Source of the DNA: Chloroflexota bacterium
Lineage (GTDB): Bacteria > Chloroflexota > UBA6077 > FW602-bin22 > CADDYW01
Assembly: GCA_902810745.1 (NCBI GenBank)
Contig: CADDYW010000011.1
Location: forward strand, 19,198-83,197
DNA length: 64,000 bases
Direction: 5' to 3'
Part shown: positions 9,336 through 22,609 of the stretch, in pieces
Layout: every line of letters begins with the position of its first letter
How positions within the stretch are numbered: position 1 is the stretch's first letter
Position numbers and translations under genes: made by a program
Notes under the pieces: generated by a model
The model's database searches: none
The model's input: only the letters and a program-made list of their open reading frames with translations
What the model was told of the DNA's origin: nothing

Positions 9336-10522
9336 TACTTATCCTCGAGTGCCGCCACGCCAGGCAAAATCTTACCCTCGAGAAACTCCAGCGACGCTCC
9401 GCCGCCCGTCGAAACGTGCGTCATCTGATCGGCCATTCCAAGCTGCTCGAGCACGCCGACGAGGTCGCCGCCGCCGACAATCGTCGTCGCCGAGGACTTC
9501 GCAAGAGCGCGGGCGACGCCGAGAGTCCCCTCGGCAAAAGGCGGAAGCTCGGCCATGCCAAGGGGACCGTTCCAGATGACCGTGCCGGCGGTGCTGATGA
9601 CCTGGGCGAACGCGTCGACGGTCTTTGGACCGATGTCGAGGATCATCTCGTCGGGAGGGACACGTTCGACCGGAACGACGACCGGCAGCGCGTCCGACCG
9701 GGGCTCGGCCGCGACGACCACGTCGATGGGTAGCATGAGCTTTGAGCCGGCCTGGGCGATAATGTCGTGCGCCTCGGTGAGGCGATCGTTCTCGACGAGC
9801 GATCGACCGATCTCGTATCCCTTGGCCTTGAGGAACGTGTTCGCCATGCCGCCGCCAACGAGTAAGGCGTCGACGCGTGGCAGGAGATTCTTGAGAACGT
9901 CGATCTTCGTCGAGATCTTCGCGCCGCCAATGATCGCCACCAGCGGCCGCCGCGGCGCTTCGAGCGCATCGCCAAGCATCCGAAGCTCTTTCTCCATCAG
10001 GAAGCCGCTGACGGCGGGCAGGAATCGCGCAACGCCGACCGTCGACGCGTGGGCGCGGTGTGCTGCCCCGAAGGCGTCATCGACGTAGAGCTCGGCGAGC
10101 TTGGCGAGCTGCTCGGCAAAACCGGTATCGTTCTTCTCCTCGCCGGGGTAAAACCGCACGTTCTCCAGTAAAGCGACCTCGCCGGGCTGCAGTCTCTGCA
10201 CCGCGGCCTCGGCCACCGGGCCAACTGCCTCCGGGACGAACGTGACAGGCTGCCCGAGGAGCTGCTGCAGCCGTTCCGCGACCGGGCGCAAGCTGTACTT
10301 CGGGTCAGGGCGGCCACCGGGTCGCCCGAGGTGGGACACGAGGATGACGCGGGCTCCGTGGTCAATCAGGTACCGGATTGTCGGCAGCGTTTCTCGGATG
10401 CGCCGGTCGTCAGTGATCTGACCGGCCGGGTCCATGGGAACGTTGAAGTCCACGCGGACGAGGACGCGTCGGCCATCGACCGGAACGTCCGCGATTGTCT
10501 TCTTGTGGTAACTGACCGTCAT
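9335..10522 (-). CDS. pgk: phosphoglycerate kinase
   Basis: A 395-residue monomer-type PGK transferring phosphate between 1,3-bisphosphoglycerate and ADP. VRVDFNVPMD opens the N-domain. SHLGRPGG binds substrate, GGAKISTKI lies in the nucleotide domain, and the C-terminus has GGGDLVG and STGGGASLE. It sits between gap (72 bp upstream) and tpiA (overlapping), the usual glycolytic order. A small 6-bp hairpin (GGGAGC/GCTCCC, 10550-10568) lies in the gap-pgk spacer; its role is unclear. Confidence 0.97.
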   Translation of the reverse strand: MTVSYHKKTIADVPVDGRRVLVRVDFNVPMDPAGQITDDRRIRETLPTIRYLIDHGARVILVSHLGRPGGRPDPKYSLRPVAERLQQLLGQPVTFVPEAVGPVAEAAVQRLQPGEVALLENVRFYPGEEKNDTGFAEQLAKLAELYVDDAFGAAHRAHASTVGVARFLPAVSGFLMEKELRMLGDALEAPRRPLVAIIGGAKISTKIDVLKNLLPRVDALLVGGGMANTFLKAKGYEIGRSLVENDRLTEAHDIIAQAGSKLMLPIDVVVAAEPRSDALPVVVPVERVPPDEMILDIGPKTVDAFAQVISTAGTVIWNGPLGMAELPPFAEGTLGVARALAKSSATTIVGGGDLVGVLEQLGMADQMTHVSTGGGASLEFLEGKILPGVAALEDK

Positions 10523-10594
10523 TGTGCGAAGAATCTAGGAGAGGGAGGCGGGAGCCAGAGATGCTCCCCGCGCTCTACTCTACTGACTCCTTTC

Positions 10595-11653
<1,059 letters not shown>

Positions 11654-11811
11654 TCATCCGTCCCTGTCCCGGTGCCGACTGGCGTCCGTGCACGGAAGCA
11701 CAGGCGTTGCATCCCTCCCCCTCTGAGGCAGGAAGGAGTGTGCGGTCGACGACCCGACCACGCGAATCCACTGAGACTTTCGCAAAGATAGCAGACCAGT
11801 GCACGTTCACC

Positions 11812-11820
11812 ATTATAACA
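11812..11820 (-). promoter_or_regulatory. extended -10 promoter for the gap operon
   Basis: TGTTATAAT on the minus strand, a perfect TATAAT with the TGn extension. The -35 region is weak, as is common for extended -10 promoters. It lies just after the eno stop and gives a leader of about 190 nt before gap. Confidence 0.6.
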
Positions 11821-11843
11821 CGCGAACGGATGCCAGAATGCGG

Positions 11844-15336
<3,493 letters not shown>

Positions 15337-15468
15337 GCCGGGCCTCCGGACAAGATCTGCGCCAGGCCCAGTCCATCTGTTGGCGGTCGCGCACCAAGAA
15401 AGGTCGGCCCGTCCGGTCACGCGCGGTGCATTATCCGGTAGGATGGGTAGGCTGAACCGATTTTCTCA

Positions 15469-15497
15469 TTGCCTCGCGTTGCAAGCCGTTTTAGCAT
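15469..15497 (+). promoter_or_regulatory. promoter for the 164-residue unknown protein
   Basis: TTGCCT (15469-15474), 17-nt spacer, TAGCAT (15492-15497), reading toward the gene at 15598 with a leader of about 95 nt. Confidence 0.45.
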
Positions 15498-15597
15498 AGG
15501 CGTTGTGTTAGTCCTGTCTGTGTCGAGGTGGGGTGGTCGAGGGCTGGTGAACCGGCCGGGCCGGGTGGTGGTGTCGAGTGATTAGAAGGAATCGAAA

Positions 15598-16092
15598 ATG
15601 GAGCGGTTGAAGATTCAGAACTTCGAGCGCGAACACCCTGACGTACCATTCCCGCAGTTCGTCACTCTGAGCGCCGCTGAGGCAGCACGGCTTCGTCAGG
15701 AGATGGCCTTCAAGGCGGGATTCGACCGGCCGGACGATACCTGGGCGTTGCTGACCTACCTCGTCAGTCTGTCACGCACGCTTCGAGGAGCGACCAGCGA
15801 CGGCACCGGCCTTGATCTGCGCGCCATCCTGCAGAAAGCCTGCATCACGCCGCTGGACGACGTCTACATCAACTGGGATGACTTCCGCACCATTGACCGC
15901 ATGTCTTTCGCCGACCTGTGTCGCTACTTCGAGGACATCTGGTATCCCGGGCCAGATGACATCGAGATCTTCGACGATGCGCTCTCCTGGATCCTGTTCA
16001 TTCACCACTACGGTGCGGTCGACGTGGCGTACCTCGACCACGAGATTCGCCTCGTGCCGATGCTGGAGGGGGGAGTCCCGCTCCCGCGCTGA
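15598..16092 (+). CDS. unknown soluble protein
   Basis: A 164-residue acidic protein, no signal peptide or membrane segment. I do not recognise a family. It is rich in aromatic and acidic residues, with clusters such as YINWDDF (about residue 98) and DDIEIFDDALSWILFIHHYG (about 120-140), suggesting a compact helical fold. The ATG follows AGAAGGAATCG, a fair ribosome site. It stands alone, convergent with the glycerate kinase gene, so context gives no functional hint. Confidence 0.6.
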   Translation: MERLKIQNFEREHPDVPFPQFVTLSAAEAARLRQEMAFKAGFDRPDDTWALLTYLVSLSRTLRGATSDGTGLDLRAILQKACITPLDDVYINWDDFRTIDRMSFADLCRYFEDIWYPGPDDIEIFDDALSWILFIHHYGAVDVAYLDHEIRLVPMLEGGVPLPR

Positions 16093-16142
16093 AGCCTCCT
16101 CGCTGCTCCGGATCGCCCTGCCGGTCCGACAGCGACCGGGCA

Positions 16143-17504
16143 CTACCCGGCGATGATGACGTAGAGATCGTCGACGTTGGTGTTGGTAGGTCCGGTGACG
16201 ATCAGATCGCCGAGCTTCTGGAAGAACGTATAGCTGTCGTTATCGACCAGGGCACTGTGCGGGTCCAGTCCCATCGTGGTGGCCCGCGCCACGGTGGTAC
16301 TGTCGACGATTGCTCCAGCGGCGTCAGTCGGTCCATCGGTTCCGTCGGTGGCAAATGCCATGATCGTCAGGTTATCGACCCCGGCGATGTGGATGGCTGC
16401 TGAAAGGGCGAACTCCTGATTTCGTCCGCCACGCCCCTGTCCCCTGACGGTCACGGTCGTTTCGCCCCCGGCAATAATCGCGGCCGGTCGGGGAATGGGG
16501 TGATCCGAGTAGCACAGTTCACGACCGATTGCCGCGAATACCTTGGCCACCTCGCGGGCTTCACCTTCGACAAACGTCGAGAGCAGCAGCGTGTTCAGCC
16601 CGTCAGCCCGCGCGCGGTCGACGGCGGCCTGGACGGCGTGGGCGTTGCTCGCGATGACGACGTTCTGGGTTCGTTCGAAGATCGGATCTCCTGGCTTGGG
16701 CGTGTCCGGAACACGGCCGGCCAGTCCATTCTGGAGCTCCTGGGCAATCGAGGCCGGCAGCCCGTCGAGGAGACCATAACGCTCGAGGATCTCCCAGGCA
16801 TCGATAAAGGTTGTCGGATCGGGAACCGTGGGACCCGACGCGATGACATCCAGGGGGTTTCCCAAGACGTCGGACACAATCAGACTGACGACTGTTGCCG
16901 GCGCCGCGAGCCGTGCAAGACCACCGCCCTTGACGCGTGAGAGATGCTTGCGGATCGTGTTGATCTCATTGATGGTTGCCCCGGAACGGAGGAGTGCGTT
17001 GGTCAGGCGTCGCTCGTCGGCGAGGGTGATACCTGGCTTTGGCGCTACCATCAAAGCCGAGCCGCCTCCCGAGATCAGGCAGATGACGAGGTCGTCCGCG
17101 CCAGCCTGGCTCAGGAGCTCGATCATCTTTTCAGTCGCGTGGATGGCGCGCTCATCAGGAATGGGATGCCCGGCCTGGTGGATTTCGATCCGCCGCGTCG
17201 GCGCGGTGTAGCCATACTTGACGCTAACAACGCCCGCGGTGATACGATCGCCGAGGATTCCTTCGATCGCCTGGGCCATCGGAGCCGATGCCTTTCCGGC
17301 TCCGACGACGTAGATGTGATGAAAGGCATCCAGGTTATACTCGCGATTGTCGACGCGCAGCGTGGAATCGGAGATCGAGACGTGCGAGCGGAGAGCGGGG
17401 CCGGGCTCGACCGCGCCGAGAGCAGCGTGAACGAGATTCATTGCCAGGATGCGGCGGGCCTTTCGGCTATCTTCTTCAGCCGACGGCTGACCTGGTAGCG
17501 ACAC
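16143..17504 (-). CDS. glycerate 2-kinase (DUF4147/MOFRL family)
   Basis: A 453-residue glycerate kinase of the type that makes 2-phosphoglycerate from glycerate and ATP. The N-terminal domain contains VVGAGKASAPMA, AGHPIPDE and LISGGGSALM. The C-terminal MOFRL domain contains AGGETTVTV, GGRNQEFAL and ATDGTDGPTDAAGA. The start is GTG 17504, with GAGGG at rather long spacing; Met21 is a possible alternative. Enolase, which uses its product, is encoded about 3 kb away on the same strand, but the genes are not in one operon. Confidence 0.88.
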   Translation of the reverse strand: MSLPGQPSAEEDSRKARRILAMNLVHAALGAVEPGPALRSHVSISDSTLRVDNREYNLDAFHHIYVVGAGKASAPMAQAIEGILGDRITAGVVSVKYGYTAPTRRIEIHQAGHPIPDERAIHATEKMIELLSQAGADDLVICLISGGGSALMVAPKPGITLADERRLTNALLRSGATINEINTIRKHLSRVKGGGLARLAAPATVVSLIVSDVLGNPLDVIASGPTVPDPTTFIDAWEILERYGLLDGLPASIAQELQNGLAGRVPDTPKPGDPIFERTQNVVIASNAHAVQAAVDRARADGLNTLLLSTFVEGEAREVAKVFAAIGRELCYSDHPIPRPAAIIAGGETTVTVRGQGRGGRNQEFALSAAIHIAGVDNLTIMAFATDGTDGPTDAAGAIVDSTTVARATTMGLDPHSALVDNDSYTFFQKLGDLIVTGPTNTNVDDLYVIIAG

Positions 17505-17823
17505 GGTGTCTCAAACCCTCGTGATGTCGGCGTGACAAATCTCGGCCGGAGATTCCGCAGCCCGACCGACGTGCACTGTCAGAATAGCACGAACAGGACC
17601 GCATTCCCAGATCATGCGCGCGAGTCGGGCAGCCGGCCAGTGACATAGAGCAGAAAGGTGTGGTATCGTGACTCGCCGCCGGACCGGCACGGCCGCCGAT
17701 TCGGCAAGCCCGTATCGCGGCTGGAGGCACGCGTGGTGTCAGCCGAGCGTCAATGTCGCTCATACCGCGAGCAGGCTGGCGTAGACCAGGTGCGAACGGG
17801 GCAACCTTGCAGGGAGGTCTTTG
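17505..17823. other. intergenic region between divergent kinase and GH5 genes
   Basis: About 320 bp without a supported gene. It should hold divergent promoters; a weak extended -10-like TGGTATCGT occurs near 17661-17669 on the plus strand, but I see no convincing -35/-10 pair. A good ribosome site (GGGAGG) ends the region 6 nt before GTG 17824. Confidence 0.4.
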
Positions 17824-19731
17824 GTGACCCTGGAGAGACACAAGCACACCCGAGTTACGCGACGACGTTTCGTGACCTTGAGTGGCATCGGCACCATTCT
17901 CGGAGCGTCATTGCTCAGTGCCTGTGGACGCACAGTGCCACGTGCTCCAGCGATGCAGGCGATCGAGCGAGAGACTGCAGTGCCTCCAACGGCCGCGACC
18001 AGCCCGACGTCGGTCGCGAGCCCGGCTGCCGACACGACGACGGATGCTCTTGCCAAGCTCAACTATCTGCACACCGATGGCCCGACGATCCGAGATAGCC
18101 AGGGCCGCGAGGTGACGCTCACCGGCCTGAACTGGTTCGGCATGGAAACCGAAACCCTCGCGCCGCACGGGCTCTGGGCACGTAAGTACGCGGATATGCT
18201 GGATCAGATCGTTCAGCTTGGTTACAACTGCTTGCGTCTGCCGTTCTCGAACGAGCTCTTTGATCCGAATCTCCAGCCGAACGGCATAGATTTCTTCCTG
18301 AACTCCGATCTCAAGGGTCTGAATGGACTTCAGATCATGGATAAGATCGTTGTCGAGGCGGGCAAACGAGGTCTGAAGATCATTCTCGACCAGCACCGAC
18401 CGACCACGGACAGTCAGTCATCCCTCTGGTACACAAGCGAGCTGACGACCGAGGAATGGATCGACCAGTGGCGGACGCTCGCCAGGCGCTATCTCGGCAA
18501 CGACGCGGTTATCGGGGCAGATCTACATAACGAGCCATCCGGTGACGCGACCTGGGGAAGCGGCGATCCACAGACGAGCTGGCCCCGAGCAGCCGAGGCC
18601 TGTGCAAACGAGATTCTGAAGGTCAACCCGCACTGGTTGATCTTCGTCGAAGGTGTCGAGAAGATTGTCGATAAATTCGGCAACGTCTTCGACTGGACCT
18701 GGCAGGGAGGGGAGCTCATCAACGCGCGGGTGCGGCCGATCAAGCTCGACGTCCCGAACCGCCTGGTCTATAGCGCGCACGATTATGGTCCATCGGTGTA
18801 CGACCAGGGATGGTTCAACGATCCGAAATTCCCCGAGAATCTGCCGGCCTTCTGGGATTTCCATTGGGGGTATCTCCAGAAGCAAGGCATCGCGCCAATC
18901 TTTGTCGGCGAGTTCGGTGGGCCGTCGGTCGGAAACGACAAAGACGGACTGTGGCAGCGAACCCTGGTCGACTACCTGAAGACCAACCGAATGCACTATA
19001 CCTACTGGGCGTTCAACGCGAACTCTGCTGACACCGGTGGAATTCTCCAGCCTGACTGGAAGAGCATCAACGATGCGAAGCAGGCGCTACTGCGGACGTA
19101 CCAGGGCGGCATGATCGAGAACCGTGCGCCCGAGGTCGTCGATACGTCGGCCGTTCCGAAGGTCAGCACGCATCGTCTCCCGGTCAAGGCATTGCACTTC
19201 GACAACACCGCGGTCGAGTGGACAACCATCCTCAAGCCCGAGCTCTACGTGATGAACAAGACCCTCGATCCGATGAATCTCGCCGATGTCGAGCTTCGGT
19301 ACTGGTTTGCGCCGAACGGCGAGGCGGACCCGTCTGCTCACGTGGTCAGGATCGGGGGAACGTCTACAAAGGACTTTGGTAAGGTACTGTCCGCCGACCA
19401 GGTCAAAGCCGAGATCGTCGCCGACCCGAACGTCATGTACGCGGGCAACCCGGTCCTCTACGTCAGGGTCACATTCGCTCCGGGCGTCGTCGCGCCCAAG
19501 CGTGACTGTGTCGGCTTTGGACTGCAGGTCCAGAAGCGGAACGGCGGGCAGTACTATCAGCCCAGCCACTACAGCTACCGCGACTACCACTGGCCGTCCG
19601 AGTGGAAGCGCATCGGTCTCTACCAGGCGGGTAAGCTCGTCTGGGGTGTGGATCCACGAACTTATGAGGAGACCGAGGCGGCCAAGGACCGGGCACTTAT
19701 GGCTCAGCGGGCGAAATACCTCACCAAGTAG
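17824..19731 (+). CDS. Tat-exported GH5 glycoside hydrolase lipoprotein with CBM3-like tail
   Basis: A 635-residue exported enzyme. The N-terminus has a twin-arginine motif (TRRRFVTLSG, about residues 12-21) and a lipobox LLSAC, so it is probably a Tat-translocated lipoprotein. A Thr/Pro/Ala linker follows. The GH5 barrel (about 80-425) has LHNEPSGD with the acid/base Glu at about 237 and FVGEFGG with the nucleophile Glu at about 363. The last 170 residues resemble a CBM3 beta-sandwich (ELRYWFAPNGE, GNPVLYVRVTF, YWPSEW-type ending). Likely a cell-attached beta-glucanase or cellulase. GTG 17824 fits the ribosome site better than the adjacent TTG 17821. It is convergent with the glycosyltransferase/surface-protein operon. 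Confidence 0.88.
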   Translation: MTLERHKHTRVTRRRFVTLSGIGTILGASLLSACGRTVPRAPAMQAIERETAVPPTAATSPTSVASPAADTTTDALAKLNYLHTDGPTIRDSQGREVTLTGLNWFGMETETLAPHGLWARKYADMLDQIVQLGYNCLRLPFSNELFDPNLQPNGIDFFLNSDLKGLNGLQIMDKIVVEAGKRGLKIILDQHRPTTDSQSSLWYTSELTTEEWIDQWRTLARRYLGNDAVIGADLHNEPSGDATWGSGDPQTSWPRAAEACANEILKVNPHWLIFVEGVEKIVDKFGNVFDWTWQGGELINARVRPIKLDVPNRLVYSAHDYGPSVYDQGWFNDPKFPENLPAFWDFHWGYLQKQGIAPIFVGEFGGPSVGNDKDGLWQRTLVDYLKTNRMHYTYWAFNANSADTGGILQPDWKSINDAKQALLRTYQGGMIENRAPEVVDTSAVPKVSTHRLPVKALHFDNTAVEWTTILKPELYVMNKTLDPMNLADVELRYWFAPNGEADPSAHVVRIGGTSTKDFGKVLSADQVKAEIVADPNVMYAGNPVLYVRVTFAPGVVAPKRDCVGFGLQVQKRNGGQYYQPSHYSYRDYHWPSEWKRIGLYQAGKLVWGVDPRTYEETEAAKDRALMAQRAKYLTK

Positions 19732-19845
19732 TGCCCGGCGCGTGATGAGAGGCCCGACAGGAGACGGTGTTGGAGTGCGATCCACCGGTCGCCGCGAATG
19801 CTGCTACTCTGTCGTGGCCTCCAATCAGTCATCGCACGCCCCTCA

Positions 19846-20784
19846 TCAATAGAGCGGAACGTTGCTCTGGAGCGTCTGGACGCCGGGAACCTGGCGCAAA
19901 CTGACGGTGAGCCAGGTTGCTGCCGCGTCGGTGATCGGTCCTTCGAAAAACACGCGCGCGAGCCGCTCCGTCGCGTGCGGGCCCACGTGAACGACGCCAT
20001 CATACTGAGCCCAGCGCACGCGGTATGGCCGCTTCAGGTTATCTTCGGCCGAGAGCTGGGCCGTGGGATCGAAGCGAAAGACGAGATCCGTCGAGCGCTT
20101 GTTCTGAATCATCAGGTCCACCTGGATTCCCCCGAGGGCCGAGCTAGGCAACGGATCGGACAGGGAGAGCGCGACTGGGCCCGACGCGACGACCGTCGGG
20201 ATCTGAGCGGCCAGCCGATCGACTGACGTCGTCGCGGCACCGTGCTCGGGAATCTTCCAGGATACCCGGCCAACACCAGGAGCTCGCTCGACCGTGACCG
20301 TGAGCGGCCAGGAGGTAGACGCAGCCACCGGTCCGGCGAAGAAAGCCTGGGTGAGCTGCACCGATTTTCCGGGCGCGAGCGTGACCGAACCGTTGTATGC
20401 CGCCCAGCGAAGGGGCCAGCTGGTCCCACGTGCGTCGACGAGCCGCACGTCGTAGGATGGGTCAAACGAGAACGTTAGCGGCGATGAACGGTGGTTCTCG
20501 ATGACGATGGTCGCGGTCACACCCCCCAGCGACGGCTGGCGATCGAAGGACGTCAACGCCAGGCGAACCGAAGGACCCGGCGTCGGCGCGGGGGTGGGCG
20601 TCGCCACGGGCGTTGCCGATGGCGTTTCAGTCGGCGGTAGCTGTATGATACGGGCTCGCGCTGTCGGCTCCGTGTCGGCCCGAGGTGGCTCTCCAATGAT
20701 GCCTAGCAGAACCCCGACGCCCAGTGTGGCGGCCGCCGCGCATCCAATGATAATCAGGATGACCCTTTTGAGAGGTGGATTCAT
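19846..20784 (-). CDS. membrane-anchored protein made of an internal duplication
   Basis: A 312-residue protein with an N-terminal membrane segment (about 7-30), a Thr/Pro linker (PTETPSATPVATPTPAPTP) and two similar domains of about 100 residues (about 70-175 and 200-305). Shared landmarks in both halves are a beta-rich start (VRLALTSF / VALSLSDP), LGG-x3-IVIEN / LGG-x3-LMIQN, FSFDPS / FRFDPT, RWAAYNGSV / RWAQYDGVV, FFAGP / FFEGP and APGVG / VPGVQ. A beta-sandwich adhesion or polysaccharide-contact domain is plausible. Family not recognised. Last gene of the surface-glycan operon, 21 bp after the Ig-repeat gene. Confidence 0.65.
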   Translation of the reverse strand: MNPPLKRVILIIIGCAAAATLGVGVLLGIIGEPPRADTEPTARARIIQLPPTETPSATPVATPTPAPTPGPSVRLALTSFDRQPSLGGVTATIVIENHRSSPLTFSFDPSYDVRLVDARGTSWPLRWAAYNGSVTLAPGKSVQLTQAFFAGPVAASTSWPLTVTVERAPGVGRVSWKIPEHGAATTSVDRLAAQIPTVVASGPVALSLSDPLPSSALGGIQVDLMIQNKRSTDLVFRFDPTAQLSAEDNLKRPYRVRWAQYDGVVHVGPHATERLARVFFEGPITDAAATWLTVSLRQVPGVQTLQSNVPLY

Positions 20785-20805
20785 GAGTATTCCTCCTGTG
20801 AGCCC

Positions 20806-22395
20806 TCACCGGCGTGCCGGAGAACTGCCCACGATGGTGAACGTGGATGTCGCGTGCGCGCTGCTCTGAGTGCCGGTCGCCTCGAGCGTCACTGTCCCCG
20901 ACAGGGCGCGGGGAATCATGAGCTGCCCGGCGTGGTGGATTGCCCCGTTATCGTCGGTGGTGAGAGTCGCGGCGAGCCCGGTACCGGTCGGGCCCCGAAT
21001 TGCGATCTGCACGGTTTCGTCTGGCGCGAAGCCGCCGCCGTCGAAGGTCACCCGCGTTCCAGCCGGACCCGCCGCCGGGGCCGGAGCAAACCACGGACTG
21101 AGAGGGATCACGGCGAAGGTCACCGACGTGGAGGTCCTGCTATGCTCTCCTTCGGCGGTGACTGGCACCTTGCCCGCGGGCATGTTCTTCGGGATCTGGA
21201 TCGTGCTGGCCGCCGTGATCCGTCCCTTCCCGTCCGTGTGAGCCAGGAAGCTCAGAGCCTGCTGCCCATTGCCAAGCTCGAGATGGATCGTCTCATCCTT
21301 CGCGAACCCCTGTCCCTTCACGTGAACGACCGTTCCAGGCGGCCCGGCGTAGCGCGATAGCTCGAGGAGAGGCGTGAACGGCCGAACCGTCAAGGTAGTC
21401 GTCGCCGTGGCCTGACTCGACGTTCCAACTGCGATGACGGTCATCTTTCCAATCCGATCGAACGGGATCTCGAACGCCGGGTTTGCCTGGAACGTCCCGT
21501 GTGTGTCGACTGTTGCCAGCGCAACCGGTCGTCCACCGATCGAGTCGAGAAAGATGGCTACGCGCTCCCCGGGCACGAAGTCGTGGCCGAACACGCCCAC
21601 GTCCTGTTCCGGTTGGGGTGTGTAGCTGGACAGCGACACCCAGGGCGAAAGAGAGAGAACGCTGAATGGCACTCGCACTGGAGCGCGACTGGTGCGCCCC
21701 ACGAGCAGGAACGCGTGCTGCCCTGGCGCTGACATCGGGACGGCGACACCGCTCACGTGAACGACGCCGATCTGATCAGCAGTGAAGTGCGCCAGGACTG
21801 GACTATCGAGCGAGTCGAAATAGACCTCGACCTGCTCGCGTGGGGCGAACCCCCCGCCGCTGAAGCTTACGAGACTCATTGGCTTGCCTGAGTAGGTGGT
21901 TGGCTGCGCTCCGGGTGGGCTGCCCTCCAGCTCGAACTGAGCCTGAGCGCGCCGATGGCTCGTCAGGCCTTCGACCTCGAATCTCTGCGGGCCGTTTGGC
22001 CAGGTATCGGCAACGCGAATGACGACTCCGCTGAAGTTGCCGTGCTCGTCCGCGTTCGGGGTGGCGATCACGGTGGGGGGACCAGAGAGATTCAGCTTGG
22101 ATACACGCAGCTTCTCCTTTGGCTGAAAGCCCAGCCCGGAGGCGACGACGACCGAGCGACGGGTTACGCGCCCGGCATTCAGCAACAGCGTCGGGGCCAC
22201 AGCCGGCGTCGGCGTTGGCGACGCGATCGACGTTTCGGGGGAAGGTGTCGCCGTGCTCGTACGGATGGTCGGCGACAGGGCTACCGGGACCCGCGGCAGG
22301 GGCTCGGTCGGGCCAGCTGACGAGTGGGTGAGGAGCCAGGCGAGATAGCCCGCGACCACGGCTATGACTCCGATCCAGAGAGCTTTTCGCCGCAT
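20806..22395 (-). CDS. surface protein with five Ig-like repeats
   Basis: A 529-residue protein: N-terminal membrane anchor (about 5-24), Thr/Ser/Pro linker, then about five Ig/IPT-like repeats of some 90 residues. Each repeat carries a variant of 'G-G/Q-GFAP-x-E-x-V-x-I/V' (GGGFAPREQVEVYF, GHDFVPGERVAIFL, GQGFAKDETIHLEL, GGGFAPDETVQIAI), followed by a small D-x-x-G turn and a Pro-containing strand. It is clearly paralogous to the 505-residue protein upstream. Likely an exported structural or binding protein of the cell surface. ATG 22395 follows GGGGGAG. Confidence 0.68.
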   Translation of the reverse strand: MRRKALWIGVIAVVAGYLAWLLTHSSAGPTEPLPRVPVALSPTIRTSTATPSPETSIASPTPTPAVAPTLLLNAGRVTRRSVVVASGLGFQPKEKLRVSKLNLSGPPTVIATPNADEHGNFSGVVIRVADTWPNGPQRFEVEGLTSHRRAQAQFELEGSPPGAQPTTYSGKPMSLVSFSGGGFAPREQVEVYFDSLDSPVLAHFTADQIGVVHVSGVAVPMSAPGQHAFLLVGRTSRAPVRVPFSVLSLSPWVSLSSYTPQPEQDVGVFGHDFVPGERVAIFLDSIGGRPVALATVDTHGTFQANPAFEIPFDRIGKMTVIAVGTSSQATATTTLTVRPFTPLLELSRYAGPPGTVVHVKGQGFAKDETIHLELGNGQQALSFLAHTDGKGRITAASTIQIPKNMPAGKVPVTAEGEHSRTSTSVTFAVIPLSPWFAPAPAAGPAGTRVTFDGGGFAPDETVQIAIRGPTGTGLAATLTTDDNGAIHHAGQLMIPRALSGTVTLEATGTQSSAHATSTFTIVGSSPARR

Positions 22396-22609
22396 CGGTC
22401 GATCTCCCCCTGTCGTCCTGCTGCTCGATGGTCGTCCGCGGCCTCCGGGACGATCCGGTAGAGCCGAATCGCCCCGAGGACCGAGCGATTTCGATCGCTT
22501 CGAGCGTGACCGCGACCCATCCCGCGTTCACCTGACGGGAAGGACGCCTCGGGTTGAAGCGTCGCGCCCGCCGGTGCGAGAACCGCCAGTAGATCCCCCG
22601 GTTGACAAC

